Notes: generated from the letters alone by a model not told the origin. Shown: positions 26,563 to 37,592, counted from the stretch's first letter. The stretch: DNA of 64,000 bases from CAVRCT01 sp963719645 (GCA_963719645.1 CAVRCT010000004.1:1-64000); one strand, 5' to 3'. Made by a program: numbers and translations.

Positions 26563-28501
26563 CATGCGCTGACTGAAATCCTGCATTGTTATTTCTATTG
26601 GCTGCACCGTTTGCTTGTGGCTCTTTATCGCTGTTAGCAGGCGGCAATGTGGACGTTGGCTTCACATCAGTGTAACCAGCAGGCTCACGAACATCCCTAC
26701 CTGCCATAATATCTTGAATTTGATCCATGCCAATCGTTTCATATTTAATTAAAGTTTCTGCCATGGTATGTAATTTATTCAAATTTTCTCTCAGAATTTT
26801 CTCAGCATCGTTTATAATTGCGATCAATGATTTCACGTACTTCTTGATCGATCAAGCCGGAGGTTTTTTCAGAAATTTCTTTATGTCGTGCAACTGAATG
26901 GCCTAAGAAAACTTCTTTTTCATCCTCACCGAATGTCAATGGACCTAATTTTTCTGAGAGTCCCCATTTGGTCACCATATTTCGCGCAAATTCAGTGGCT
27001 TTTTGAATATCATTAGACGCACCGGTCGTCACTTTATCTGCACCAAATATAATTTCTTCTGCAATTCGACCGCCAAATAAACTCGAAATTTTGCTTTCCA
27101 AATGTTCTCTGGAATAGCTATAACGATCGGCTTCAGGTAAAAACATCGTGACACCTAACGCACGACCTCGTGGAATAATTGTCACTTTATGCACCGGATC
27201 ATGCTCTGGAACTAATAAACCCACAATCGCATGCCCGGCTTCATGATAAGCGGTTAATTTCTTTTCCGATTCACTCATGACCATTGAACGACGTTCCGCT
27301 CCCATAATGACTTTATCTTTTGCTTTTTCAAACTCATCCATGCCCACCGAACGCTTATTCGCGCGTGCAGCAAACAAAGCTGCTTCATTCACAATATTAG
27401 CCAAATCAGCACCGGAAAATCCAGGTGTACTGCGCGCAATGACAGCAGGCTTCAACATCATCGCCTAATGGCAACTTTACGGCATATGCACTCGTAAAAT
27501 TTGTTCACGACCACGCACATCAGGCAAACCAACAACCACTTGTCGATCAAAACGACCCGGGCGTAATAACGCAGGATCCAACACATCAGGACGGTTAGTT
27601 GCGGCAATGACGATGACACCTTCATTGCCTTGGAAACCATCCATTTCAACCAATAATTGATTCAAGGTTTGTTCACGCTCATCATGACCACCCCCTAAAC
27701 CCGCACCACGATGACGACCCACCGCATCAATTTCATCGATGAAAATAATGCAAGGCGCTTGTTTTTTAGCTTGCTCAAACATATCTCGCACACGTGATGC
27801 ACCCACACCCACAAACATTTCCACAAAGTCAGAACCAGAGATTGTGAAGAAAGGTACTTTGGCTTCACCGGCCACTGCTTTCGCAATAATGTTTTACCTG
27901 TTCCGGGTGGGCCAACTAATAAAACACCTTGTGGAATTTTGCCACCCAATTTTTGAAACTTGCCAGGATCACGTAAAAAATCGACTAATTCTTTCACTTC
28001 TTCTTTTGCTTCTTCAACACCTGCCACATCAGCAAAGGTAACTTTAACTTGATCTTCACCTAATAATCGCGCACGGCTGCGACCAAATGAAAATGCGCCG
28101 CCTCGACCACCGCCGCTTTGTTGGCGAAGAACATAAATCCAAATGGCAAAAATGAAAATCCACGGTAATAAATTTAATAAGATGAATCAAAAAACCGGGT
28201 TGTTCCGGTGGCTTGCCTTTGACATTCACGCCTTTATCAATCAATTCTTTTAACAATTCATTATCGTTTGGCATCGGTAAATAAGTTGCAAACGTTTTAT
28301 TGTTTTGCATGACGCCGGATAACATCTTGATCGGTAATCGTCACTGCACTGACATTACCTTGTTTAACTTCATTGATGAAATTGGAATAACTGACTCTCT
28401 TCCTCGGGTTCTCTGTTTTGGCCCAAAATATATTAATCAAACTGAACAAGAGTAATACCGGCTACCATCCATAATAAAATCGTCTTTATTGTGTCATTCA
28501 C
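26555..28501 (-). pseudogene. ftsH: ATP-dependent zinc metalloprotease FtsH, multiple frameshifts
   Basis: FtsH is a membrane AAA+ protease for misfolded membrane proteins and short-lived regulators. The probable GTG start at 28501 has GAGGT 7 bp upstream. Successive frames encode the N-terminal membrane segment, periplasmic residues (GVNVKGKPPEQPGF), Walker A GVLLVGPPGTGKT, Walker B IIFIDEIDAVGRHRG, the SRH region IAATNRPDVLDPALLRPGRF, zinc site HEAGH (about 27220-27250) and a C-terminal tail rich in Asn and Pro. At least six single-base indels separate them; for example one G is missing just after Walker A (TTGGCG read as TTGCG near 27890). All domains are present in order, so sequence error is more likely than decay. 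Confidence 0.92.
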
Positions 28502-28589
28502 TGGATGGACCTCATTTAATAACTACTTGTTACTTAAAGTATAATAGAATCATACCGGAAGTAAATTCTTACTGCTATCTAGCAGTTGC

Positions 28590-29210
28590 CTACGACTTCA
28601 TCCCGACTAAAATATACACTTCACTCGAGCGATCTCGAGACGCTTTTGGCTTACGAATAACCACTTTCTGAAATAAGCTCTTAAAATCTTTAAAAATGCA
28701 TCAAAACCTTCGCCTTGAAAAACTTTTACTAAAAATCCACCTTTTGCATTCAATACTTGCTAAGCCAATTCAAACGCTAATTCTGCTAGATACAGCGAAC
28801 GCGGCCTGATCAACGCTATCGATCCCAGCTCATATTGGGTGCCATATCCGAAATAACCCAATCAGCTTTCTGTTCACCTAATTGTTGCAATAATGCTTGC
28901 AGGACACTCTCATCCGAAAAATCACCTTGGATAAATTCGACATCGGGAATAGGTTCCATCGGCAAAATATCTAGTGCAATCACACGACCCGCTTTACCAA
29001 CTAATTTGATGGCTACCTGCGACCAACCCCGGGTGCCGCACCCAAATCAATAATCGTCATGCCGGGTTTAAATAATTGATCGCGTTCTTGTAATTCTAAC
29101 AATTTATACACGGCGCGAGAGCGATATCCTTCTTGTTGCGCTTGTTTCACATAAGGATCAGTAAAATGTTCTCGCAACCAGCGCCGACTGCTCTTACTTT
29201 TTGATGACAT
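28590..29210 (-). pseudogene. rlmE: 23S rRNA (uridine2552-2'-O)-methyltransferase RlmE, frameshifted
   Basis: RlmE (FtsJ/RrmJ) methylates U2552 in the 23S A-loop and helps late 50S assembly. The N-terminal frame (SSRRWLREHFTDPYVKQAQQ, YRSRAVYKLLELQERDQL) ends in the SAM motif IIDLGAAPG, where one G is lost from a G run (near 29030). Downstream frames give VISDMAPNMSG and the C-terminus FKSLFQKVVIRKPKASRDRS, with at least two further indels near 28800-28830. The ATG overlaps the greA stop (TAATG). All catalytic regions are present, and the rlmE-ftsH neighbourhood is standard. Confidence 0.9.
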
Positions 29211-29694
29211 TACGTATGAACCACTTCAATAATTTCATACTCGGTGACACCTTCAGGTGTATTCACTTCCACCGCATCACCTTCATATTTGCCAATCAGC
29301 GCTCGTGCAACCGGCGAGGTAACTGAAATTTTATTATCATTAATATCTGCTTCATCTTCGCCAACAATTTTGTAAGTCAGCTTCTTTGGCATTATCATAT
29401 CGTGTTAACGTCACGGTGGCACCAAAAATCACTTTGCCTGTATTTCTCGATTTGGGTGACATCGATGACTTGCGCAATTGAAAGCTTACTTTCAATTTCT
29501 AAAATTCGGCCTTCGGCAAAACTTTGTTGTTCACGTGCCGCATGATATTCAGCATTTTCTTTTAAATCACCATGTGCGCGTGCTTCTGCAATCGCATCAA
29601 TAATCCTTGGACGTTCAACTGTTTTTAATCGCTGTAATTCTTCGCGCAATCTTTCTGCGCCTAACACCGTCATTGGTACTTTATTCATGCTCAT
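29210..29694 (-). pseudogene. greA: Transcription elongation factor GreA, frameshifted
   Basis: GreA rescues backtracked RNA polymerase by stimulating transcript cleavage. The first frame (from 29694, AGAGG upstream) has the coiled-coil domain with tip acids: LREELQRLKTVERPRIIDAI and ARAHGDLKENAEYHAAREQQ. After two single-A insertions (near 29440 and 29390) the C-terminal FKBP-like domain follows: LTYKIVGEDEADINDNKISV and SPVARALIGKYEGDAVEV. The total corresponds to about 160 residues, normal for GreA. It lies directly between dnaJ and rlmE. Confidence 0.9.
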
Positions 29695-29707
29695 ATTTGT
29701 TAACCTC

Positions 29708-30830
29708 TTAAAACTTCATTTCTTCAAAAAATTTTTTAACTTTATCAAACCAAGAATGGAACGTGGATTATGTTTATTGTCAGTTGAAATTGTTTTATCA
29801 AATTGATGTCAATAATTCTTTTTGTTTATTGGTCAAATTCACGGGCGTTTCTACCATGACTTTACAAAGTAAATCACCCGTTCCACCACCTCGCACAGGT
29901 GGCACACCCATCCCTTTCAAGCGAAACACTTTACCCGATTGCGTTTCGGCAGGAATTTTCAATTTTACCCTGCCATTTAAAGTCGGCACATCCAATTCAC
30001 CACCTAATGCTGCCGTCACAAAACTAATCGGAACTTCACAATGTAAATTCTTACCATCTCGTTCAAAAATGGCATGTTGCATGCACATTGATTTGCACAT
30101 ATAAATCACCTGCCGGCGCGCCCGATTCACCTGCTTCGCCTTCACCGCTTAACCGAATGCGATCGCCCGTATCCACGCCAGGTGGAATTTTAACGGATAA
30201 TTTTTTATTTTGTTTACGACGACCTTTGCCGCGACATTCATGGCAAGGATCTAAAATGACGTTGTCCTTTCCCACGACAGGATGGACAGGTTTGTTGAAC
30301 GGTAAAAAAACCTTGTTGCATTCGCACTTGGCCATGGCCACCGCAATCATTACAAGTCGCCGGCGAAGCACCTTTACGTGCTCCACTGCCACGACAATCT
30401 TGACACGCTACTAGAGTGGGAATAACGATTTCCACGGTTGTGCCAAATGACGGCTTTTTCTAAGGTGATTTCTAAGTTGTAACGTAAATCAGAACCGCGT
30501 TGAGGCCCCGCACGCCACCACCAAAAATATCGCCGAAAATATCACCAAAGATATCACTGAAATTCATGCCGCCCATATCGCCCATGCCACCAAAACCAGC
30601 CTCCTTCGCTTGCGCTATGACCAAATTGATCATACGCAGCTCGCTTGCGACTATCGGCTAATACTTCATACGCTTCGCTAGCTTCTTTAAAGCTTTCTTC
30701 CGCTGCTTTATCGTCAGGATTACGATCAGGATGATATTTCATGGCTAAACGACGAAATGATTTTTTTAATCTCATCATCGCTTGCGTTTTGTGAAACGCC
30801 TAATACTTCGTAATAATCACGTTTTGTCAT
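29708..30830 (-). pseudogene. dnaJ: Chaperone DnaJ, multiple frameshifts
   Basis: DnaJ delivers clients to DnaK and stimulates its ATPase. From ATG 30830 the frames encode a J domain (TKRDYYEVLGVSQNASDDEI, then the HPD motif in MKYHPDRNPDD), a G/F region (a single T insertion near 30600 turns EGGGFGG into EGGWFWW), the four CxxCxGxG zinc repeats (CQDCRGSG, CNDCGGHG, CPSCRGKG, CHECRGKG) and the C-terminal substrate domains (LSVKIPPGVDTGDRIRLSGE; LKIPAETQSGKVFRLKGMG). The stop at 29708 follows a predicted KKFFEEMKF end. At least five indels are scattered over 1.1 kb. It lies downstream of dnaK as usual. Confidence 0.92.
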
Positions 30831-30905
30831 TTCTGTTGGTTCTCTATAAATAATAAAACACTAACAACCCCTCTTCCTCTTTAACGTTGTTGCATAATTC
30901 CCACT

Positions 30906-31008
30906 TCCGTCATTGCGAGAGCGTTTTTTGCGACGAAGCAATCCAGTTTTAGATTTAAGTATCAAAAACTGGATTGCTTCGTCGCAAAAACGCTCCTCGC
31001 AATGACGG
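30906..31008. repeat. Palindromic repeat R2 (copy 3), with small deletions
   Basis: Same palindrome as at 20339 and 24757, between dnaJ and dnaK. Compared with those copies it lacks one G in the GAGGAGCG arm and one A in the opposing A run. The arms should match each other, so these are single-base losses in short runs, the same kind of change that breaks the neighbouring genes. Confidence 0.85.
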
Positions 31009-31031
31009 TTTATCAGCTTCTAACGGATAAA

Positions 31032-32982
31032 TTATTTTTTCTCATCTTTCACTTCTTCAAACTCAGCATCCACTACCTTATCGCCTTTTGGTAAGCTTGA
31101 TCTGTCGGCACCCGGTTGATCGCTGTTGGACCGCTGCTTGAGCTTGTTGACCTGCTGCATATAAACGTTCTGCCATTTTACCAGAAGCATCGGTTAACTC
31201 TTTGGTCTTTGCTTCAATCAATTCTTTATCATTGCCTTTCATCGCTTCTTTCAACGCTTCAACGCTGTTTCAATTGCTTACGCTCATCAGCAGATACTTT
31301 ATCGCCCGCTTCTTTCATGCGATTTGGTCACTGCATGAATCATATTGTCTGCTTGGTTACGCACGGACACTAACTCATGGAATTTACGATCTTCTTCGGC
31401 ATGCGCTTCAGCATCTTTCACCATGTTTTTAATTTCATCTTCAGATAAACCACTGGATGCTTTAATCACAATCGATTGCGCTTTGCCCGTTGCTTTATCT
31501 TTTGCAGACACATGCAAAATACCATTCGCATCAATATCAAATGTCACTTCAATTTGTGGCATACCACGTGGTGCAGGTGGAATATCAGTTAAATCAAAAC
31601 GACCTAATGATTTATTAGCTGAAGCCATTTCACGCTCACCTTGCAACACATGAACCGTCACAGCTGTTTGATTATCAGCTGCGGTTGAGAATATTTGCGT
31701 TGGCTTGCGTTGGAATGGTGGTATTTTTTTCAATTAATTTTGTCATCACACCGCCCAAGGTTTCAATACCTAATGAGAGCGGTGTCACGTCTAACAATAA
31801 TACATCTTTGACTGCGCCAGATAATACCGCACCTTGAATCGCCGCACCCACGGCAACCGCTTCATCTGGATTCACATCTTGACGTGGTTCTTTACCAAAG
31901 AATTTTTTACGGTTTCTTGAACCAGTGGCATACGTGTTTGACCACCGACTAAAATCACATCGTCAATATCTGTCGACTTCTAATACCAGCATCTTTAATC
32001 GCCATTTTGCAAGGCTCAATGGTGCGTTGAATTAAATCTTCAACTAAAGATTCCAATTTAGCGCGGGTAATTTTAATATTTAAATGCTTTGGACCACTGG
32101 CATCTGCTGTGATGTAAGGTAAATTCACTTCGGTTTGTTGCGCAGAAGATAATTCAATTTTCGCTTTTTCTGCTGCTTCTTTTAAGCGTTGTAATGCTAA
32201 TGGATCATTACGTAAATCAATGCCAGATGATTTTTTGAATTCATCAATTAAATAATTAATTAAACGTATGATCAAAATCTTCACCGCCTAAGAAGGTATC
32301 ACCATTGGTAGACAACACTTCAAATTGATGTTCGCCATCCACTTCAGCAATTTCAATAATAGAAATATCAAATGTACCACCACCTAAATCATAAACAGCA
32401 ATTTTGCGATCGCCTGGTTTTTTATCCATACCAAACGCAAGAGCTGCGGCTGTTGGTTCGTTGATAATACGTTTCACTTCTAAACCTGCAATACGACCTG
32501 CATCTTTGGTTGCTTGACGTTGAGAATCATTGAAATAAGCAGGAACAGTAATGACCGCTTCTGTCACTGCATGACCTAAATAATCTTCCGCTGTTTTTTT
32601 CATTTTCATTAAAATTTGCGCAGAAACTTGTTGCGGTGCTAATTTTTATTACCTAGTACTTCAACCCACGCATCGCCATTATCTGCATGAACAATTTTAT
32701 AAGGCACAATTTCTTGATCTTTGCGACAACATCTTCATCGAAACGACGTCCAATCAATCGTTTAACCGCATAAATGGTATTTGTTGGATTGGTGACAGCT
32801 TGACGTTTTGCAGGCTGGCCCACTAACATTTCACCATTTTCCAGATAAGCGACAATCGAAGGGGTTGTGCGAGCGCCTTCCGCATTCTCAATCACACGCA
32901 CTTTATCGCCTTCCATAACTGCGACACAGGAATTCGTTGTGCCTAAGTCGATACCAATGATTTTACTTGTTGCCGTTGCCAT
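31032..32982 (-). pseudogene. dnaK: Chaperone DnaK (Hsp70), multiple frameshifts
   Basis: The main cytosolic Hsp70. The start at 32982 has GGAGAAATTT upstream and gives MATATSKIIGIDLGTTNSCV. Following frames hold the ATPase domain (VITVPAYFNDSQRQATKDAG, IINEPTAAALAFG, AVYDLGGGTFDISIIEIAEV), the VNPDEAVAVGAAIQGAVLSG segment, the substrate-binding domain (LLLDVTPLSLGIETLGGVMT) and the lid, ending EVKDEKK at 31032. At least six single-base indels interrupt about 640 codons, for example an extra A after EDFDH near 32266. All domains are present and in order. Loss of dnaK, dnaJ and grpE together would be surprising, so sequence error is the likely cause. Confidence 0.93.
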
Positions 32983-33044
32983 AAATTTCTCCAAAATCAA
33001 TAATCTATATTTGTTATATAAGGGCTATTTTTCTATTTTTCAAG

Positions 33045-33606
33045 CTACTTGGCTACCACCACCAATGCGGGTCGAATTAGCCTATTATTCAATAAGTAAC
33101 CTTTTTGTAAGACAGATAAAACCGTACCCGGTTTTGACCTTAGGATCTGTCTGAGTTGAAACCGCTTGATGAACTCTGGATTAAACGGTTGTGAAACGGG
33201 ATTCACTTGTTGAACACCAAATTTTTCAATGCGGTATAAAACATTTTCAATGTCATATTCACACCATCCAACAAACTACCTGCACCGGACTCTTCATTCT
33301 CATGTGAGTCAATGCTCGCTCCAAATCCATCAACCACAGGTAATAATTCTAAAACAAATTTTTCTAATGCATATTTATGCGCATTCGCAACATCGCGCTC
33401 CACACGTCGCTGCATATTTTCCATGTCCGCTTGCATACGCAACGCGCGTTCCCAGTATTGCGTGGCTTTCTCTTCTGTTTCCGTCAATTTAGCCTGCAAT
33501 CCTCGTAAGAAGGATGCTCAAGTAATTCTTCATCAGCGATCGTCCATTCATTTAATTTTTGTTTTAAAGAAGCCGTACTGCTTGGTTTATTATCATGCTC
33601 TGACAC
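33045..33606 (-). pseudogene. grpE: Nucleotide exchange factor GrpE, frameshifted
   Basis: GrpE releases ADP from DnaK. A GTG start at 33606 follows TTGGAGG with good spacing and gives VSEHDNKPSSTASLKQKLNE. The coiled-coil part, YWERALRMQADMENMQRRVE and ERDVANAHKYALEKFVLELL, leads to the beta domain (PVVDGFGASID), and the end reads VLQKGYLLNNRLIRPALVVV followed by AK. Indels near 33500 and between 33100 and 33240 split the frame. It lies between hrcA and dnaK, the classic hrcA-grpE-dnaK-dnaJ order. Confidence 0.9.
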
Positions 33607-33651
33607 ATTAACCTCCAAAAAATTTATTTGCTGAATATATATATAGTCGGT

Positions 33652-34689
33652 TTAACCTTGATTCAAGGCCGCAGACAATAATTTTGCTGTGACATCGACG
33701 GCTGAAATAACACGCTCATAGGGCATCCGGCTTGGGCCGATGACACCGAAACTGCCAATCAATTGGCCATCCACAGCATACGATGCGGTGATAATACTGC
33801 AATCATCAAACACGTCATAGCCGGATTCTTTGCCAATAAAAATTTGCATACCCTCGGCTTCTAATGCTTGATCCAATAAATTCAAAATTTCTTGCTTTTG
33901 ATTGATGGCTGCAAATAAATGACGTAACCGCTCTAAGTCTGCCTCGCGCGAATACGTTAATAAATTATTTTGTCCGGCAATCATATAATCTGGGCTTTTT
34001 TCGGGTTCAGCAAAGGCTTTTTCTGTCACTTCAAGTGCCGCCTGCAACAGTTGGGTCATATTATCTCGGTCTAAACGAATCGCCGTGGAAAGCTCTTGGC
34101 GAACCGCTAATAAATCTTTACCGATAAAATGCGTATTCAAATAATTGGCGACCTGCTGCAATTCACTCTGAGAATAAACGCGATCGGTATAGATAATTCG
34201 GTTTTGCACTTCGCGATTATTTAACACCAAGACAACCAGCACGCGATTCGATGACAGGGGCAAAAATTCCACTTGGCGTAATTCAATCCGATTGCGTTTA
34301 GGCAATGCAACAACGCCTGCCAACTGGGTTAAACCCGATAATAAAGTCGAAGCGGATTGCAAGAGATTAGCGATGGCTAAATCGGGATCTAATTGGTTCT
34401 TTAATGCTTGGACTTCGGAGCCCTCTAGCGGTTTAATGGTCAATAAACTATTCACAAAAAAACGATAACCCAGTGAGGTAGGTACGCGCCCTGCTGAGGT
34501 ATGCGGGGAAGCCAAAAAACCTGCTGTCTCCAAATCCGCCAGAATATTGCGAATGGTCGCCGCGCTCAAGCCTAGCGAATATTCTTCAGCAATCATTTTG
34601 GAACCAATAGGATTGCCATCTTGAATATAACGCTCAACTAAGATTTTTAGGACTTGTTGTGCCCGTTGATTAACCGATGTATCGCTCAT
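33652..34689 (-). CDS. hrcA: Heat-inducible transcription repressor HrcA
   Basis: An intact 345-residue HrcA. The N-terminal winged helix is clear: RAQQVLKILVERYIQDGNPI, IGSKMIAEEYSLGLSAATIR and NILADLETAGFLASPHTSAG, followed by RVPTSLGYRFFV. The C-terminal GAF-like domain has the family end VIGPSRMPYERVISAVDVTA. HrcA normally represses grpE-dnaK-dnaJ by binding CIRCE elements and needs GroEL to stay active. I found no convincing CIRCE palindrome upstream of hrcA or grpE here, so its targets may lie elsewhere (for example groESL). Confidence 0.96.
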   Translation of the reverse strand: MSDTSVNQRAQQVLKILVERYIQDGNPIGSKMIAEEYSLGLSAATIRNILADLETAGFLASPHTSAGRVPTSLGYRFFVNSLLTIKPLEGSEVQALKNQLDPDLAIANLLQSASTLLSGLTQLAGVVALPKRNRIELRQVEFLPLSSNRVLVVLVLNNREVQNRIIYTDRVYSQSELQQVANYLNTHFIGKDLLAVRQELSTAIRLDRDNMTQLLQAALEVTEKAFAEPEKSPDYMIAGQNNLLTYSREADLERLRHLFAAINQKQEILNLLDQALEAEGMQIFIGKESGYDVFDDCSIITASYAVDGQLIGSFGVIGPSRMPYERVISAVDVTAKLLSAALNQG

Positions 34690-34754
34690 AATTTAAAGCC
34701 ATGATAAGATGGGCGAGTATAGCAACCTGCGTACAAAATTGCTAAGGAAACTGC

Positions 34755-35639
34755 ATGGTTCAGTTCAATAAAATTGGTATTTTCGGCCGAGTACGCACGG
34801 GAGGCGTCAAAGATACATTAAATTCTTTGATCGCTTATTTACAAGATTTAAAAAAAGAAGTTTTTATTGAAGCGGAAACAGCCGAAGCGCTCAGCCACCC
34901 CACTCTCCCCGTTATCACCCGAGAACAATTAGGTAAATATTGCGATTTACTCATTGTCGTCGGTGGCGATGGCAGTTTGCTCCATGCGGCCCATGCGGCC
35001 GTTAACCATGAATTACCGGTATTGGGAATTAATCGAGGCAGTCTCGGTTTTTTAACCGATATCTTACCCACCGAACTCACAAAAATTGCAGATATCTTGC
35101 AAGGGAAATTTACGTTAGAAAAACGCTTCTTATTGACCACCTCGATTGAATTACACGGTCATTTACACGGTCAAGATGATTCACTCAATGAAATTGCACT
35201 GATTCCAGATGCCATTCCTCATATGATTGAATTTGAAATTTATATTGATGATCAATTTGTCTGTACCCAAAACTCTGACGGATTAATTGTGGCAACCCCT
35301 ACCGGCTCGACCGCTTATGCATTATCAGGCGGCGGGCCCATCTTACATCCTCAGCTAGATGCGATTGTGCTAGTCCCTATGTTTCCACATACATTAAGCA
35401 GTCGCCCGATTGTTGTTGATGCCAATCAGACGATTCATTTGTTAATTTCGCCAAATAATTCAACGTCGCCTCGCTTAAGTTGTGATGGTCGCGCTTATAT
35501 TAATACACCACCGGGTTGCAAAATCACCATCCGCAAAAAACCGCAACCCCTCCACTTAGTTCATCCACTGGATTACAATTACTACGAAGCACTGCGCAGC
35601 AAGTTACACTGGGGAAAAAAATTAAATTACACGGAATAA
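34755..35639 (+). CDS. nadK: NAD kinase
   Basis: 294 residues; phosphorylates NAD to NADP. Motifs: the GGDGSLLHAAHA loop (about 76-87), ATP/NAD-binding NSDGLIVATPTGSTAYALSG (about 177-196) and GGGPILHPQLDAI, then SSRPIVVDANQTI. The N-terminus IGIFGRVRTGGVKDTLNSLI fits the family. The gene is divergent from hrcA with a 65-bp spacer and lies 3 bp before recN, so the two are likely cotranscribed, a common gammaproteobacterial pairing. Confidence 0.97.
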   Translation: MVQFNKIGIFGRVRTGGVKDTLNSLIAYLQDLKKEVFIEAETAEALSHPTLPVITREQLGKYCDLLIVVGGDGSLLHAAHAAVNHELPVLGINRGSLGFLTDILPTELTKIADILQGKFTLEKRFLLTTSIELHGHLHGQDDSLNEIALIPDAIPHMIEFEIYIDDQFVCTQNSDGLIVATPTGSTAYALSGGGPILHPQLDAIVLVPMFPHTLSSRPIVVDANQTIHLLISPNNSTSPRLSCDGRAYINTPPGCKITIRKKPQPLHLVHPLDYNYYEALRSKLHWGKKLNYTE

Positions 35640-35642
35640 ATC

Positions 35643-37316
35643 ATGTTAAATCATCTCTTGATTAAAAATTTAGTGACTATCCAAGAATTAAATTTAGAAC
35701 TGCAATCAGGTACCACCGTCATCACCGGTGAAACCGGTGCAGGTAAATCGATTTTGATTGATGCCATTGAACTGGCTCTCGGAGATCGCGCCACCACGGA
35801 TGTGATTCGCACGGGTCAAGATAAAGTGGATATCAGCATCAATTTTGACTTAACCCAGTTGCCAGAGGCGCGGGCTTGGTTAAAAAGCTATGATTTAGAG
35901 AGCGAAACAGGTGACTGCATCATTCGCAGAACCATTAGCAAAGATGGTCGTTCCAGAAGTTTTATTAATGGCATGCCAACGACTTTACAACCGTTACGTG
36001 AATTAAGTGAAAAATTAATTAATATTCACGGTCAACATGAGCATCAAGCATTGTTAAAATCCGACATGCAGCGGATTTTATTGGATCGTTATGCAAAGCA
36101 CCCTCTTTTAGTCGATGAAGTGGCGGCACTGGCTGAAGAATGGCAAGCTCTCACGAAAGAAATGCATGAACTACGCACCTTAACAGAAGAACGCAATCAA
36201 CGCGGAGAATTTTTAAATTTTCAATTACAGGAATTACAAAACTTAAATTTAACGCCCGATGAATTTAATCAATTGGATTTAGAACATAAGCAATTAGCGC
36301 ACGCCGGTGAATTGCTGCAAAATATTAATTTCAGTTTGAATTGTTTAGCAGAAAATGAAGAAACCAATGCGCTCGCAAGTTTGCACCAAGCGATTCAATC
36401 ATTGGAAGCCGTACAACGCGTTAATCCCAAAATTACTGACTGGGTTGCATCGTTAAAAAGCGCCATGATTATCATCAGCGATACCGAAGATGATTTGCAT
36501 CGTTATTTAGAAAGTGTCGATTTAGATCCCGCACGTTTACAATGGTTAGAGCAACGCATTGGGACGTTATTTGATACCGCACGAAAACACAAAGTTGCAC
36601 CGCATGAATTATATGACTTACAGCAAAAAATCGCGGCGGAATTAAAAGCCTTGGTCACCAGCGACGAACGATTGCTGGAATTAAAACAGAAGCAACAAGC
36701 GATAGAAAAAAATTATCAGATCGTTGCAACAAAACTCTCAGAGAGTCGTAAAAAAGCAGGTAAAAAAATCAGCGCAGAAATTACGAAAGTGATCCGCGAA
36801 TTGTCCATGCCAAATGGTGAATTTTTTCTGCTGCTTGAACCCGAAAAATCGACTGCATTATCCGTACATGGTTTAGAGAAAATTTATTTTCAAATTAAAA
36901 CCAACGCGGGACAAACGCCACAATTGTTAACTAAAATCGCTTCCGGCGGTGAATTATCGCGAATTAGTTTAGCGATTCACATGGCAACTGCTGAGCAGCA
37001 TACAACGCCTTCGTTAATCTTTGATGAGGTTGATGTAGGAATTGGTGGCGGCACCGCAGAAATTGTCGGTAAATTATTGCGTCGACTCGGTGAAACGCAT
37101 CAAATTCTGTGTATCACCCACTCGCCTCAAGTGGCTTCTCAAGGACATCATCATCTACAAGTTGCGAAAACCAGCGATAAACAATCGACTCTGACGCATG
37201 TGCAGCCGCTTGAAACCTCCGAAAAAATTGCTGAAATTGCGAGAATGTTAGGGGGTGTGGCATTGACGCAAAAGACATTGGAGCATGCGAGAGAAATGGT
37301 AGAGAGTGTTAGTTAG
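35643..37316 (+). CDS. recN: DNA repair protein RecN
   Basis: A 557-residue SMC-like ATPase for double-strand break repair. It has Walker A TTVITGETGAGKSILIDAI (about 25-43), the ABC signature region LTKIASGGELSRISLAIHMA (about 436-455), Walker B SLIFDEVDVGIGGGTAEIVG and the D/H-loop motif ILCITHSPQVASQG. A long coiled coil occupies the middle (about 160-370). Length and order match RecN throughout. It follows nadK after 3 bp. Confidence 0.97.
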   Translation: MLNHLLIKNLVTIQELNLELQSGTTVITGETGAGKSILIDAIELALGDRATTDVIRTGQDKVDISINFDLTQLPEARAWLKSYDLESETGDCIIRRTISKDGRSRSFINGMPTTLQPLRELSEKLINIHGQHEHQALLKSDMQRILLDRYAKHPLLVDEVAALAEEWQALTKEMHELRTLTEERNQRGEFLNFQLQELQNLNLTPDEFNQLDLEHKQLAHAGELLQNINFSLNCLAENEETNALASLHQAIQSLEAVQRVNPKITDWVASLKSAMIIISDTEDDLHRYLESVDLDPARLQWLEQRIGTLFDTARKHKVAPHELYDLQQKIAAELKALVTSDERLLELKQKQQAIEKNYQIVATKLSESRKKAGKKISAEITKVIRELSMPNGEFFLLLEPEKSTALSVHGLEKIYFQIKTNAGQTPQLLTKIASGGELSRISLAIHMATAEQHTTPSLIFDEVDVGIGGGTAEIVGKLLRRLGETHQILCITHSPQVASQGHHHLQVAKTSDKQSTLTHVQPLETSEKIAEIARMLGGVALTQKTLEHAREMVESVS

Positions 37317-37369
37317 AACAATAAGAACTTATTTTTATACCTCCCCTTGCTCCCCCTTTTTTAAAGAGC

Positions 37370-37462
37370 GTTGTCGCGTAATTCACGGTGTCAGCTTAGT
37401 GTCGTGCCAGCGTGCTTTTAGCTGGCACGACACTAAGCTGACACCGTGAATTATGCAACAAT
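37370..37462. repeat. Palindromic repeat with TTGTTGCGTAATTC-type ends
   Basis: A near-perfect hairpin. The arms GTGTCAGCTTAGTGTCGTGC and complement surround a short CAGCGTGCTTTTAGCTG centre. The outer ends, TTGTCGCGTAATTCAC and GTGAATTATGCAACAA, match the outer arms at 24736-24881. It lies in a CCCCCTTTTTTAAAGAG / CCTTTTCAAAG context like that copy. Confidence 0.75.
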
Positions 37463-37592
37463 ACCTTTTCAAAGTGGGAACAAGAGATTTGTATAAAAAC
37501 TTTTTCCCAATCTTTTTTCTACTACTTAATGCTCCGTTAAGGTTCACCTCGTTAAAATGAAGCCCTTTAAACAACCATAAAGGGTTAACTCG

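Noticed and set aside
26200..33606. Programmed frameshifting or intein/intron-like recoding of the chaperone genes
   Set aside because: Indels are scattered, of both signs, in many unrelated genes and in a non-coding repeat; no conserved slippery sequence or inserted element is seen.
34720..34744. TAGCAA-N13-TTGCTA inverted repeat between hrcA and nadK as a CIRCE element
   Set aside because: CIRCE is TTAGCACTC-N9-GAGTGCTAA; the arms here are too short, the spacer is wrong and the core bases do not match.
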